Shown piece by piece: positions 21,331 through 34,100 of a DNA stretch of 64,000 nucleotides (positions are counted from its first letter, which is position 1; every line of letters starts with the position of its first letter). The position numbers were made by a program, and so were the translations under genes. The DNA is taken from assembly GCA_008360955.1 (NCBI GenBank), contig LUCM01000315.1:10934-74933 (forward strand), given 5' to 3'. Below the pieces are notes generated by a model. The model ran no database searches. It worked only from the letters and a program-made list of their open reading frames with translations, and was not told where the DNA came from. The stretch is from Fasciolopsis buskii (taxonomy: Eukaryota; Platyhelminthes; Trematoda; Plagiorchiida; Fasciolidae).

Positions 21331-24198
21331 ATGCAGTAAAAAGTAATGAGCTTCATTTTGTTCTTAAAACGTTCTATTGTGTACAGAACAGAAATTCGAT
21401 AACCGCAATATTTTGTTCTTTTTGAATGCCAAGGTTTGGCTTCCTATTTGCAATAACTGGACTTCATACAATTTTCCCACTGGGATTAACTAGAAGTCAA
21501 ATGAGCAAACGCAATTGTGCTTACGTTGCTTTCCATTGAAGCCGTACAGTCTCATGGAAGGTTAATTCGTTCCTGTGTACCACATTGATTGCATGAAAAC
21601 GACTGGAGAACATCTGCGTTTGCCCATTTCGGTCCTATAATTATCAGTTTTCTTTGAGATAGTCATGCAGTGCTTGAATTTTAGTTGCTAAGTTTTCTGG
21701 AGTAATTTTGAAGCCTGTCTCACGCCCTTTTGTTTACCTGTCGGCCGCGTCAATGAATCCTGGTTTACGGATGACTTTCTTCCTAATGCAGTCCACATTA
21801 TTTGGGTACGCAGCGAACGACTTTTTTAAAAACCATTAGACTGAGTGAATTGTTCTAGGCAGAAAACTTCATGTTTGTCCACATTTGATGTGAATTCACT
21901 TGGTACGCTTCGAAAGTAAACCATTCGTACGCAGAGGTGTAATGTTAGCCCGCACCCTGTGCGGTTCGAAACGTTATCTCCCTAAAAACGGTGGTTGTAT
22001 ACAAGTCTTTTCATTACATTTAGTTTTCAGCATTTCATGTTTACTTAGTAGCTATCTAGGATGGCTACTTTTGACAGTATACTGGAGGGATTTTAAATGT
22101 CTCATGGTCTTCTTTGTGAACCCGTGCCGTCGTTACTTCAACGTTGTGTCACTTTATCACTGCAAGTTGAAAGCGGCCATTCTTCACCAGTTTTCATACT
22201 GCTCTTATTATTTCGTGACATGTTCGTTGCCAAATTCCAGCGTTATCGCAGTTGGCTTTATTTGGAGATGGATAACGCTTCGTTGTAACTCATTCTATAC
22301 GGCTCATGAAACGATCTTTCATCAGCATCAATGATAAGCTTACCACTGAGAACTGTGGGGGCAGTTTAGGTTTAATCCGTGATTCATATGAACCGACCCT
22401 AAATTACTACTCAAGCATGGAATGAATGACTGAATCGAACACATGAACAACTGGAATAACCGTCGTACACCTGTTCGGTTTAGTCAGTTTCGATATCATG
22501 ATATTGTCCCTCTCGTCATTGGCTTCGTTTGGTTGATGCCTATTCTGTATAATGATGTAGTAATTGGTGACGTGAAAATTTCCTGCCCCGATGGCTTTGC
22601 GTATCGTGTTTACACCCCATTCGCATTTAGTAGTAATATGTAAACCTTTCATCGGCCTTCCTTTAGTCGAGCTTGTCGGTGGAATAATTGGTGACCGTTG
22701 ATGCATTGGACATGTGTCCCGATACTCGGACGGCCGCTCCCCGAAAGATTGGTTTGTCAGCTATCTAAGCATTGAGAACTTCATTTGTCACTTATTTAAG
22801 TCAGTGTGAATACATTTTCGGATGGAGATATGAACACAGCGAGATTGAAAATGTTAGTAATAAGCGGTGGCTAACATTTTTCAGTCAATTTTAAATCTGT
22901 TTTGAAAAACGTCTTTCACGCTAATGAAAACTGGTTTATTGTAAACATTCCCAACCACACCATGCCTTCATGTTTCAAACATTTCGTCACATTGCGCATC
23001 ATTTCTTCGATGCAATCCAAAAAACCTTTGTTTCTGATATACTAAAGAGATGTTTACTTGAAGAACGCGATGAAAGTCGATTCTGAATTGGACGACCTAT
23101 GGAGTTTGCAAAAGTGCCTTGGGTTGCAGTGTGTTTTGATTGTATCTCCTAAAAGTTACTAATGTTTTTATCATCGAGGAGCGAAAGTAAACGAACGGAA
23201 ATGAAGTTTCTGCGAGCATGTCAACTGAAGGAGAAGAGGTATCGGTTTCCTTAAAACGGTACTAAACTGCTGACGACAATGCAGCGGTTGTTTATGAAGA
23301 CCAAACCATGAGATTATGGTTTTTGGCTGATGGACCTTCTGAAATAACCGGAGGAAAGAAAGACGACACAATTGTAAACTTAGAAAATCCCGAACGAATT
23401 ATTATCTGCTGTCAGTAATGAATAAAAAATTTCGACTCATTACGGTTTGTAACGACATCAAAAACAGCTGAAATAGGGAAATTCTATTAGCTGCCGAGAA
23501 TTCATAATTCTGGGGCATTCTTTCAGTCATATACGGATTACAAGCCATGATCTTGTATGACCACATGAAAATGTTTTAGTCGGTGACGTCATCAACGCTT
23601 TTAGTTTGGCCCAGGTTTTCCATGAATTACTGAAACTGCTTCCACCTTAGTGATACCGAGTCTGTAAGCTTGTGTACTGTCACCACTATTTATTCTTCAC
23701 TTCTCAGTGATTTTTTGGTACTATTGGAATGACCCGAAATTATCGTTGCTACAAAGCTATGCCTTACTTTCACTTAATTTATCCTCAGACAAGTTATGCA
23801 ATCAAGTTGGCAGGCGGACCTTGGAACCCCTTAAATCAATAAATTAGTGGTCGCCTATTAGGATGCGCTCAATTAGTCTCTTTGTGAATACACCTAGATT
23901 TTCAACATATCGTATTGTTGGCTAGTAACTTGAACTTATTTGCTGGTTCCATAGTAAATTAGAGACTGTTACGGGACCATTTGAACGCGTGTGACCTTCG
24001 TTACCGCGGTAAACATATCCGGCCATGCGGAGGATGTGCGGATATAAATCTGGTAGAAAGAATGTTAGAATTTTTCGTCTCTTATATTCGTAAATGCGAG
24101 CTCATTTGATCATTGTTATCCTCTTTCTCACAGTCATGTTTCTAAGGCCGGGCCAGATTCTGCGTTACATAAGGCCTATTAATAATTCTTATGATCGT

Positions 24199-24222
24199 AA
24201 TAATAATAATAGTACTAATAAT
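24199..24222. repeat. AAT-rich imperfect microsatellite
   Basis: Runs of AATAAT interrupted by AGTACT are present. No further role is apparent. Confidence 0.6.
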
Positions 24223-25087
24223 GTTTAATTAGTGAGTATCGAGAAGCTTGATCGATAGCGAGATCACATTTGTGTGGATGATGAAAATCCATACAGAACG
24301 GTAATATTACGCCAGCGCCGGAATATCATAGGGTTATACGTCGTGGATAGAAAACTTCTCCTCGAAAAGCAAGTTCTATTTGGACTAAAGAGGACCTTGT
24401 CGGTTATAATATTTGGGTAAGCTGCGTTAATTGCTGGCATCATCAGAAAAAACAACTGGGAACGGTTTACGTCCGGCTCGCTACCATGTCGTACCCATCG
24501 AAACGTTATAGGGTTTTCAACTTCAAGTTTCATAGTTGGGTTCCCGGTTCACCAACGCAAAACACGAATTTCACAAATCAAGGTCGCAACGTTTTCGTAT
24601 ATTCACTGATATTTTATCAGGCTCCTACACCCATCACTAATGTTCGTGATTTGACCCCGTACACCACTTTTCCAATTTTCCTCCGTTGCCTTATTTCAGA
24701 CTGGAACACAATTTGTCTCCCATCAGACACACGTCATTTTCAATTTTCCAGCTAGTTGCATCATTCGTGCCTCTTTGCCAGAACTTGTGCCTGAGCCCTA
24801 TGCTCGTCAGTTTCCCGTATCCATCCAACTTTCACATCTTGACTGCTGCAAGTAGGAATTCCAGTGTAGGTGGGTGAAAACTTAATTTCCTTCTGTTGGT
24901 CGTTATTTTTCTGCTGTTTTCAACTCCTCCAGCAGTGGCGAACTCTCGGTGTCTGAGTTATTGTCTTCAAACATTGAAACGTTGACTTCGAGGAATCCTT
25001 GGTGTCAGATTACCGTTCTCGATGTTTTCAAAATCCATAACTAGCCTTAGCTATTGTACTCATCGGACATGAGGCAGAGGCTTTCAT

Positions 25088-25282
25088 CTTTACCAACTGT
25101 TTGATCTCCTTGCACGCATTCCCGATTATCTTGTCCACTGTTCACACACTCTTGATCTCGTTCTTGCATCTATCCTGTTTTCGTTCTCTAATATCACCTT
25201 GTTGTCTTCTATGGGCTCATCGGACCATTGCATTATTTCACTTTCCATTCCTTGGGTTTCGCCGCCAATCTGCAGTCACTGA
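25088..25282 (+). pseudogene. Non-LTR retrotransposon endonuclease remnant
   Basis: In the frame starting at 25100 the peptide reads FDLLARIPDYLVHCSHTLDL, then VLASILFSFSNITLLSSMGS, then SDHCIISLSIP before a stop at 25280-25282. LDL.L followed about 20 residues later by (P/M)(L/G).SSDHC.I(S) is the signature of the end of the APE-type endonuclease domain in CR1/jockey-like LINEs; the SDH triad carries a catalytic His. No catalytic N-terminal part or reverse transcriptase was found nearby, so this is a fragment. The sequence to about 25560 may continue the same element in a decayed state. Confidence 0.55.
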
Positions 25283-27775
25283 CCTATGGTCGGACAGTTT
25301 CCCCACCATCCCTTTGACGTTGTTAATGTTCTGGTTTCTATTTTTCAGAACTGGCCTCACCAGTTACTCTTTCCATAATTTTCATTCCTGTGCTCTGGCG
25401 GTTAGGCAGCCTTATCAGATCTCCCTTCCGAGATGCTGAACTTCTTTGTCCACGCTTTATTCCGAAGATTGCGATGCTTTGAAATACTTTTTTATGTGTA
25501 TTTCCAACGATCTTCAATCTTCGTGTTCTCAAAAAAACAGGACCAACAAGCTGAATCTTGAATGCTCCCCACACGCATCCCGTTCACAGTGACTTCTGAA
25601 TATAGGGTTTATCTGTTTCACTGTAAATCACTTCGTATAACAAAAGGTGCTTCGTCGGAAGATGGAAGTTGGGTAAACGGTAAATACATATTCGAAGAGG
25701 ATGGTCAGTTATCCTGCTCAGCGCTACACGATGGTTCGGTGACCCGTTTATCGCCGACTGATGCATGATTAAGAGTTAGTATGAGAAACAGTTGGCTTGT
25801 CCTACTGTTTTACATCCGTTAAGATTGTTCATGCGGTTGGTAACAAAACATGGCCTACTTTGTCAGATGGTCATTATTGAAGACACCGCGATTAGGAATA
25901 AATGACCATCGAAGTATAGAGAACATCTAACTCAACGAAACTGACCGTAATAGTAAAATGTTAATTCCTCAAAAAGGGCTGTGTTATGTTTCTCCAAGAT
26001 TCAGTGTGTATGTTTAGCTAAGTCAAGTGCTTTTCCTACAGTTTACTTTTATTCACGTAAATGTACACATGAATTTCAGGGTACAGTTAATGTGGTTGCC
26101 AAGTAACATCCAAAACTTGATGCCATCAAAGACATTTGGTTTTCCGAAAGTACTGTTTGCGATATATATATATATATTGTAAATACAGGCTTTTTTGTTG
26201 TCACTATTATTTTGTGCACATTTGATTACAAATCATTTGCTGTCGGGGCCATTTTGAAAACGGCGATTCGTACTAGAGAAAGCGAAGGGAAGAAGGCTGT
26301 ACACTGTTGACCATCATGGTTCGTAGCTGCTGTGTGAGCTTTGTGCGTCCTGGTTGTCCCCTATGCCGAGGACCTATTCGCAAGTGAGAAAAATTCCTGG
26401 TAGGCAGGTATATCGATTTCATAAATGGGCAATGACTGTAACACAATGTCTTGGACAGCCAACTCGGCCATGTGTTAAAAAGCTAAGAGCGTTCGTCGAG
26501 ATCAAATTTGTGGTTCTCCGTGACATGTACAACTAAAAACATTTTCCTAATAAACTGCGGTATTCTAGTTTACTGTGGATTTCCTCGCTTTATTGTAAAA
26601 ATGGGTTCCTCATAACAAATATGAATGCTAAGACGCTAAAAGTCAATGACGAAGTGCGTGTGTAATATCAATACCAATACAGCTCAGGTGAGAATCACAA
26701 TGACCGTGGAGTGAAATATCATGTTTGCTTTATGACCAGCGATTTTATAGACTAGTGTAAAATTAAGTGAACCAATCAACGAGAAACTAATGCAGTTACC
26801 AACGAAGTGCAAGCACCCAACACTAAAACAGTTGATGGAACACATTCTCAGCTAATACTAAGAATAGTGTCAATATAAGAGTTTCGAAATGGGGAAAAAA
26901 TCATTCTTCTCAGAGTTTACTAGCAAGGTGTTTTCAGTCGCTAACCTAAATTCTAGAAACCACTTTCTTCATCCTTTGTGCTCTTATGGACATACCTTCT
27001 GGTTCTTTTGTGATCATGTGGTCCGACTTTTCATCCGTTAATACTATTAACTGCACGTTGCTTACACTTCTCTAGGTAATCATGCATTTATCCACGTGTT
27101 TGTACACAGTAACGTGCAAATTACAATCTGCCTCCTTATTTTCGGGTCGATTAGAAATAATCAGCGGAAAATGAACGGGATTTCGGATCCAATCGCGTTT
27201 TGGCTCTGTTTCCGTTCTGGAATTCGGACTTCCAGTGCTGTTTTCGTGTGGAGGCAAATTGCACAACATCAGGTCGATTTGTCCTCTTGTTGTATTGCAT
27301 TTTGTTTATGTATGCTTATTCGTTTTTTTAGGATTTTAAATTTTCACTGTCTTCACGTGCTTGTCAACACGACCTTTGATCTGCTAGACACTGGAACAAC
27401 ATAACTTTTACCAGAACAACCCTTTGTGATCACTGTGGCGCGTGGTCCAATGCGTGAGGTGGAAACAACTAGAAGGGGGTCTAACTTTGTTACAAATCGA
27501 GAAGTAGATAATTGTCGGGTAATAATGGTCTCTTTGTTGAAAATCAGAGTTCAATTTGTTCATCAGAACTCTTGGTGCGAATCTCATGCTCGGGGAATTG
27601 ACTAGCCTCCTATAGTGTCATTTTCAGTCCTGCCGTCATCCTGCTGCGATTCTGCTTTTCATTCTGTCTGGCGTTGGTTTGCTCTGGAGTACAATACTGT
27701 ACCGAATTTTTTTCTCTTGAATTATTTCATAATCGATGCACATTCTTAGGACACTTTATCATTGTTATCTTTTAG

Positions 27776-28264
27776 CCTACTCCTCATCTGTCAACTACTG
27801 TGCCGAACCCCGCGGATCACTCGCTTCCGGAAACAAAGGCCACACCCAAACGTAACAAGGCGCAAATTGTGGTACCTGCCGTCTCGGCCTGTCTCGTGTT
27901 TCTGATTGGGGTTGTGCTTCTCGCTCGCTGTTATGTGCGCCGTATGCGTCTTCAACGTGCCGGCTATAATCTTACTGTGGTCGAAGTAGATGAAGTGGCT
28001 GATGCAGATACTGCAGTTCGACATGGTCCACACTTGCCTCGACTGGGTCGTGGCCGACTGGTCACAGGAGGTCTTGGTTCTGGGAGCAACGGTATTAGTG
28101 GTGCAGGTGGTGTTGTCAGTACTGGAATGCCAAGTGTTGGAGCGACCGGTTTGTGTGAGGACCACGACCGAGTCGATCCGTTGGCCAGATGGCAGATGAA
28201 CGGATACGAGAATCCGGCATACAAATTCACTGAAGGTGGCTATATTTTTTCGCCTGCTGACTAA
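27776..28264 (+). CDS. APP-like terminal exon: membrane span and cytoplasmic tail
   Basis: Encodes 162 residues and a TAA stop. Residues 1-30 form a Thr/Pro/Ser-rich juxtamembrane stalk ending KRNKAQ. Residues 31-54 (27866-27937) are the membrane span (IVVPAVSACLVFLIGVVLLA), followed by the stop-transfer YVRRMR. The tail begins GYNLTVVEVDE, comparable to the family VVEVD motif. A Gly/Ser/Val-rich insert (about 28055-28155) follows, then RWQMNGYENPAYKFTE, with YENPAY at 28205-28222, the PTB-adaptor and endocytosis motif. Acceptor TTATCTTTTAG ends at 27775; phase 0 fits exon E. The tail is about 108 residues against about 47 in vertebrate APP. It ends GGYIFSPAD, longer than usual after the motif. 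Confidence 0.94.
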   Translation, partial: PTPHLSTTVPNPADHSLPETKATPKRNKAQIVVPAVSACLVFLIGVVLLARCYVRRMRLQRAGYNLTVVEVDEVADADTAVRHGPHLPRLGRGRLVTGGLGSGSNGISGAGGVVSTGMPSVGATGLCEDHDRVDPLARWQMNGYENPAYKFTEGGYIFSPAD

Positions 28265-31100
28265 AATAACAATCTTTAAGTGTGGTCACCTTCATCGTTC
28301 TCTAGGCTGCTGTAAATCACCGTCTGTTCACTCATGTATTTTGACAGTCCGTTTGGTTTTACCTTGCATGAGCCCATCGATTGCTTTCCACTCGTCATAT
28401 GAGAATGTCTTGTTTATTTTTAATGCCCATTCCAAGTGAGCCACGTTGCTTACATTAGCAGGTTTCGCATGACAGGCCGACGATTCACTACTTTATAGTA
28501 AATTCACTTCAGTTTTATGATCTCCGTAAACCTACAAATTTGCATTATTATTGTTTCTGTTCATTTCTCTCACGTGGAACGCATTGTTGTTATCATGTGC
28601 ATTTACTCGTCTAATGCTTTTTCTCCTTTAGCCTGTAATTGTATTAACTTTCCTATCGCATTTAGCAAAACATGCTGTTTTAATACCGTAGCTACGCCTA
28701 AACGCGATCGTTCTAATCGCTTTTATCATTTTGTCCTTGTTTTCTTCTTAAACTCCCTCCAGTGTTTGCCATTTTCTCACATTTTTTAAATCCCGGTTAC
28801 GCTCTTGTTTTTAGTTTCTCGATTTTAAAGTCATACTGCAATATTTCTCCTTTTAACTCACGGTGGTGCTTATCTATTCATTGATCTCGTTCACCAACAT
28901 ACTGTGGTTGACAGGCAGTCTGGACCGACCGTTCATCACATCATATTATGATCTATTTGATTCATTTGCATTTATTTCGCCCATCTCTTCATCTCCATGC
29001 TGGCGAATTTGCTTTTTTACTCATCTAAGACCGCGCAGACTGTAGCTGACCGTGACAAAAGGTAGTCTTTATCGTCCGTTTTTTCTCGTGTGCGTCCTTA
29101 CGCCTACCGAATGACAACCTGCTCATGTTGACATATGACCATCGACGGAATTTTATTCGCTCAATCATTACGTTTCTATTAGACCTGTACTTTTTCATTT
29201 CATTCTCTCCCTTCTCATTATTACCTATCGATTGGTTTGTTCTAATGGTGACATAAACAACATATAAACTTTCATAATATTTCCCGTTCTGAGGTTATTT
29301 TTTAATATTTCCCATGTGCAAAAAGCATATGGTGCCATAGGCTATAAAGCAGCCATTGTCCCTTCTGAACCACTCATGAAGTTCGCCGTAGCAACCTAAT
29401 ACCCCGGTTTTTTCGATAGAGAAAAGTCGGAATTGAAAGCCATGAATTCATCCTGCATGTTTATCGTCCCTTTGGGAGTGAGCACTAGTCACACTGGTTA
29501 TAACTCAATTATTTGAACGATTCGTGGTCACATTTGCGTTTTGCGAGCGGACTGGTTTGCCCTTATCAGGTAAGATTTTGTTGACAGATATGTTGGTGAC
29601 TGCAACGTGATCAGTATTTTCTCTGGAATACATCAAATCCCATGACGTAAAATGCATAGCATCGGCGAATGACCGCACTACGGACGTCTGTGTATAAAGT
29701 TTTCAGAGTGTGCTCATCTGAGAATGAGTATAGATGTGTAAACATCATGCAGTTACTAAGAAAAATTGTATGATTCATCCCAGCTTATTTTCGTGGGCAC
29801 TGGCTAGCTTATTTCCCGTTACAATTCGTTTTTACCGTCCATCTCACGCAAAGTTTTGGCCGTTTTCTAGCATGTGGGGAAATTTCTAGTGACGTTTGTG
29901 TACAGCGTTTAAATCAAAGTCGTTACTTACTGTGTCAACTTGGCTTCAAGTCCCGTAAAATATCATGGAAATTTCGGATAGCTTCCTTTTTGTTTGGGTT
30001 ACGTTTACCGATACCCTGGTCTGAATTAAAGTTGAGAATACGGGTGAATGCGTAGGCTACTAAGATTTTGCAAGTAACCACATTTATTATGGGAAATCAT
30101 TTGGAGCTCAGCGTCACGTCTACCAGCTGTATTTTTCGTGCTGTTTTTCAGCTGTTGGCCAAACACCATATTAAGATTTGGGTCAAACTCTGGCCAGACT
30201 CACCTGTTATGGTTCGCGAATGACTGATGTTTCTCTAGTCCCACAAACATCGACCTATTACCCACTTTGAAAGTTCCTACAGTTTTTCAAAAGACCTCCC
30301 AGGTGCCATCCTTCACCCTGCAAGTGTAAGCGAACGGGAGAAGGCAAAAACATTGCAGACCGGAAAGCTAAAACCCGCGATGAGGAAAATAGATTGGCTG
30401 ATAATAAAACTGGAGATGAAGTATGAGTAGGTATCCTGTTCGTTTCTGCACAGGAGCATCAAATTTCGGACGAAAGAAGACATTCATATGATCTACATAA
30501 ACTAGATTTGGCTTACCTCACTGCTCTTCGAACTTCCCTCTGAACGCGCAAACCTATGATCAGCCTTGTACAGTCGAAGTACCAGACTCCGGTTTCACTC
30601 CAATATGAGCTCATCATCATAGCGTCTAGAATTTGGACCCAGGCGCTGAGGATGAGGTCTGAAGGGGATTCAGTCAAGGAGATTATCAATCCCAAGCTGG
30701 GTTATCAGCACACTGGTAAGGCTTGTAGTTTTCTCTAACCCTCAGTAACTACGTACGAACATTTCAATATTACCGTGCGAATTGATTTTGAACATTGTCA
30801 AAGGTGAGAGGACTACATTCTTGTTCTTGACTAAACCCTCCACATGAAGGTGTCTGCTGGTTGGCGAGGTCCAAAATTGGCTTGCGTTCTATCGAAAATA
30901 AATTTGAAATTTAGTAAGGTTTTTGTTCATACCGTTTTTGCATCCAGTTCACCATCGGCTGTCACGAAATAGCTGTTTCGTTTTCGTCAGAGTTCATCAC
31001 CCATGCATTTTCACTGCAAAGGAACTCGTAACGAACGATTGTGAGTCGAACGAAGCTTCTGGATGGAGTAAGGCATGCTTGGTGAATCATTCTATAGCTG
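28265..31100 (+). other. APP-like 3' UTR and downstream flank
   Basis: Pyrimidine- and T-rich sequence follows the stop. No canonical AATAAA is seen close to the stop. The first clear ones noticed are near 30402 and 30895, so the transcript end cannot be placed. No coding feature was recognised. Confidence 0.4.
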
Positions 31101-34100
31101 AATCGAATCTTATATTGTTGAATTGTTGACATCCTTCATGAGGTTAATGGTGAAGCGGCAGGAATAGGAAACGATTCGTGATATCATGGAAAGATGGATA
31201 GATCACGTCGTGGCATTGATTCACATATATCGGTCATAGGATGACCGGAAAACAAATACCCGGATGGGTTAAACGAAATAAAATGTGTTGGGGAATAGGT
31301 TCTAAAAATCCAGACTACTCAAAGTGCGTAAATCACAACTGAATATTGCGCCTGTCAGACCAGAATTAACAATTAAGCAAGTGCTCACGCTGTCATTCGA
31401 CCGTATCCCGAACACAGAATCAGAGCAGTCCAAATCATTTCATCAGAACAAAGTAAACACAACCAGACCAGAAGCAAGTTGAACAGTTTTCAATCAGCGC
31501 GGCTTCGCTGTCCGGAAGATCTCCAAAGCAGGCGTCATTGGTATTCGTCTGCCCGCAAAGCAGTAAACAAATAAAAGAATAGAATGTTGATGGGAACAGC
31601 ACTCTTGATCAGATGTTCATTCGGTAGAGTTTAGACGCACGAAGTATCTACCAAACTTCGTCTTTTCCACTGGTTACCGTGCATAGCTTCCCAAAAAAGA
31701 CATTATTAGTGTTTTCATTAAACGAATATACAGGATTCGTACAAGGTTTGACGACATTTTGCTAGTAACACTGCATATGAAATACTTAACTATAAAGGGT
31801 CACAAATCCAGTAGATTGGATGACCACTTGCCAAAACGCGATCCGTATCACAGGTTCAGAACCCTTAACTAGCGGGCTTCATTATGCAAGACTGTTTCGG
31901 TTTTCGAACACTGCTGTTTTGTACCATTTATCATCTTACTTCGAAGCCGCGTCTTAATTACTCGGCACTGTCAAAGATTTTCGAAGATTTGTACAAAAGT
32001 TCATTTCTCTAAAAGATTTGTCCCCCCTCAAGTCTTGGGTTAGTTGGCAGAAAACCAATCTATCCTTCACTATCTGTCCATACAGAACGCATCACTGTTC
32101 GGACCTATTTGAACGCGGTCCCAACAAGCCCGCCGCAGGGAATTTTGGCATAACTTCGGAATAACGTTCGCAACGTTGGTCATCAGTTAGCTGCAGTCAT
32201 TTGTCCTGAATATAGTATGGGTTTGTGTAAATAATCACTTCATGAATTCAATTCCATGGGTTAGCCAAATATTGTGACTCAACAAAATCTGCGTCTTTCT
32301 ACCACTCCGGCGAGATCCAAGTCCTGGTGCATCCTTCGCGGTTCCCTATGAAAGGTTATGCCTCCAGGGGGAGTACCAGTTAAAAGGCATTTATTTTGGC
32401 TGCGTCAACTAATTATGGTACAGTTTTTGTACACGTATTTATCCCCGTAACGGTGTACCTTTTTCACTCTTTTGAGTGGTCTGATTCGGGGGTATATTTG
32501 GAGAATGCCGGACTACCTGGGCATCTCTGGAGACCTGGTTGGTCCGTCAAATTTTTCAGTCCATCCTCGATGGCACCTATTGCTTGCTTACCCAAAGATG
32601 CATGATAGATGCCTCTCACTGGAGTGGCCGGCATTCCTAGAAAATGTCTGTCCACGTAGGTTGGCGATCTTAGTGATGATTAGATGAGCTCTAGATTACC
32701 AATTTGACTAACCGGAGGGCCACCGAGATAATGTATTAACGCCCTCCTTTGTTGCGAAAGGCGGTGACCGTCTTTAACAGTAACTAATCTCTGGCGATGG
32801 CATCCCATAATGGTCTCTCAGGTCCTGGTCCAATGCCCTGTGTAATTTGCTTCCATACACCTACTCTGAACATTTTTCAGTCCTCCTAGCCTTGTATTCT
32901 CTGATAGAAGGCTCATCATTGTTTATTACCAAAAGACTGCGACGTCTAACGGTGAGTGGTACTTACTTTAGCCTGATATCCTGGGGTTTCCTAATCTGAG
33001 GTGGAGGTTCTCGACTCGCTGCATCATCTGCTTTCAGTCTGTTCGCTTATTCCCGATAGGATCTTTTCGCTCTCTTCAGCTTAGGACCCCGAAATTTTGG
33101 GTGTTGGCGTCACTAATTCAGCCGCTGCCATTTTCTGAGATATAGATAGCGCTTTGGTTTCAACCTTGGAAACTGATGCCCTGACGCCTTCTGCATAGGA
33201 CATGGTACGTTTTTCCTTATCCATTGCAGTCGCACCGCTTTTCTGCGGTGTTTTTGAGCATCCTGGACTGTTTGATTCTTCGACTAATTTTGTCTGGTAA
33301 GTCTCTACTCATTCTAGCCAATTATGGTGCTCGTACTTTAGTCCTGATTATTCCTCAATTGGGTCCAAATTTCACGTGCGTTTCACTTAACAACTTTTTG
33401 TCACAATTATCGGATAAATATGGGGTAGGATAAGCGCGCAGGATCGTTCCAAATGAAAATTGGACGTTAGTCCAAGTTCTATTTTTCCCACGTCTTTTAT
33501 TTCATTCTCCAATCCGGTACCCGTTAGACCATTTGATCGAAGCTCAATGAGAGGGAAGAAAGCCTGTAATTGCAGATCAATTCAGAACAGGGACTCAAAA
33601 CCCTAAGGATTTGAGTACGACCGTGGATATGGCTAATATGCTATCAAATTCCGTGCATCATAGTCCCGTCAGCAGACTTGTGAAATACTACGAGAAGAGC
33701 GGTCGGAAAGCGTTGGTCCACTTCGTCCCTTTTTATCAGTTATTTTCTTTTGCCATTTACGAAGGATTTGCGTTTTTTTATTGCGAACGTCGATTTTCCT
33801 AAATCGACCCTGCTTCATTCTTCAGCTAACTAAAATTAGGAACACACTATGTTAAGACCTCCATCTTTCTAGCTCCTGCGAATAAAATTCGACGAACCAA
33901 TGCTGTTGAAATTATCTCCTTTTCCAGTTCCTTCTGTTCGAAATACAATAATTTACTTTATGATGTGTTAAAACTGCACGACGCCGTTGTCTAAATCGTA
34001 CTGATGGGTAGGTTGATTTGGTAAATCGAACTAGCCATTTTAGCCGACTCTTCCATCGCCAGCCCAAAATTCCAGGGACGTTTTATTGCGCGTCGGGACT

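Larger units (their letters stand above)
18903..27775 (+). other. Intron E of the APP-like gene, repeat-bearing
   Basis: An 8.9 kb GT-AG intron, phase 0 (GTAAGTAC to TTATCTTTTAG). It includes a SINE-rich block at 19758-21340, a (TA)n run at 19531-19545, an AAT-rich tract at 24199-24222, a LINE endonuclease remnant near 25088-25282 and a (TA)8 run at 26162-26177. An open frame at 22097-22288 looks protein-like but is unassigned. No additional in-phase APP exon was found, although a small one could be missed. Confidence 0.75.
3316..28264 (+). other. APP/APL-1 family gene, 3' part (six exons)
   Basis: Joining the six exons gives a partial protein of about 533 residues: acidic/Ser-rich linker, complete E2 helical domain, His-rich stalk, single-pass type I membrane span and cytoplasmic tail with YENPxY. 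Exon phases agree throughout (0 at exons 1/2, 2/3, 3/4 and 5/6; 1 at exon 4/5). All introns are GT-AG. Intron sizes are about 0.7, 1.6, 6.3, 5.8 and 8.9 kb. APP proteins are trafficking and adhesion receptors whose ectodomain is shed and whose YENPxY tail binds PTB-domain adaptors; this is family knowledge. The signal peptide and E1 exons are upstream of the window. No Kunitz domain or Abeta-like segment is encoded. Confidence 0.9.

Noticed and set aside
21900..22334. 144-codon + frame in intron E, with an overlapping 64-codon frame at 22097-22288
   Set aside because: No splice borders that fit the APP phases, no recognised domain, and low-complexity hydrophobic content.
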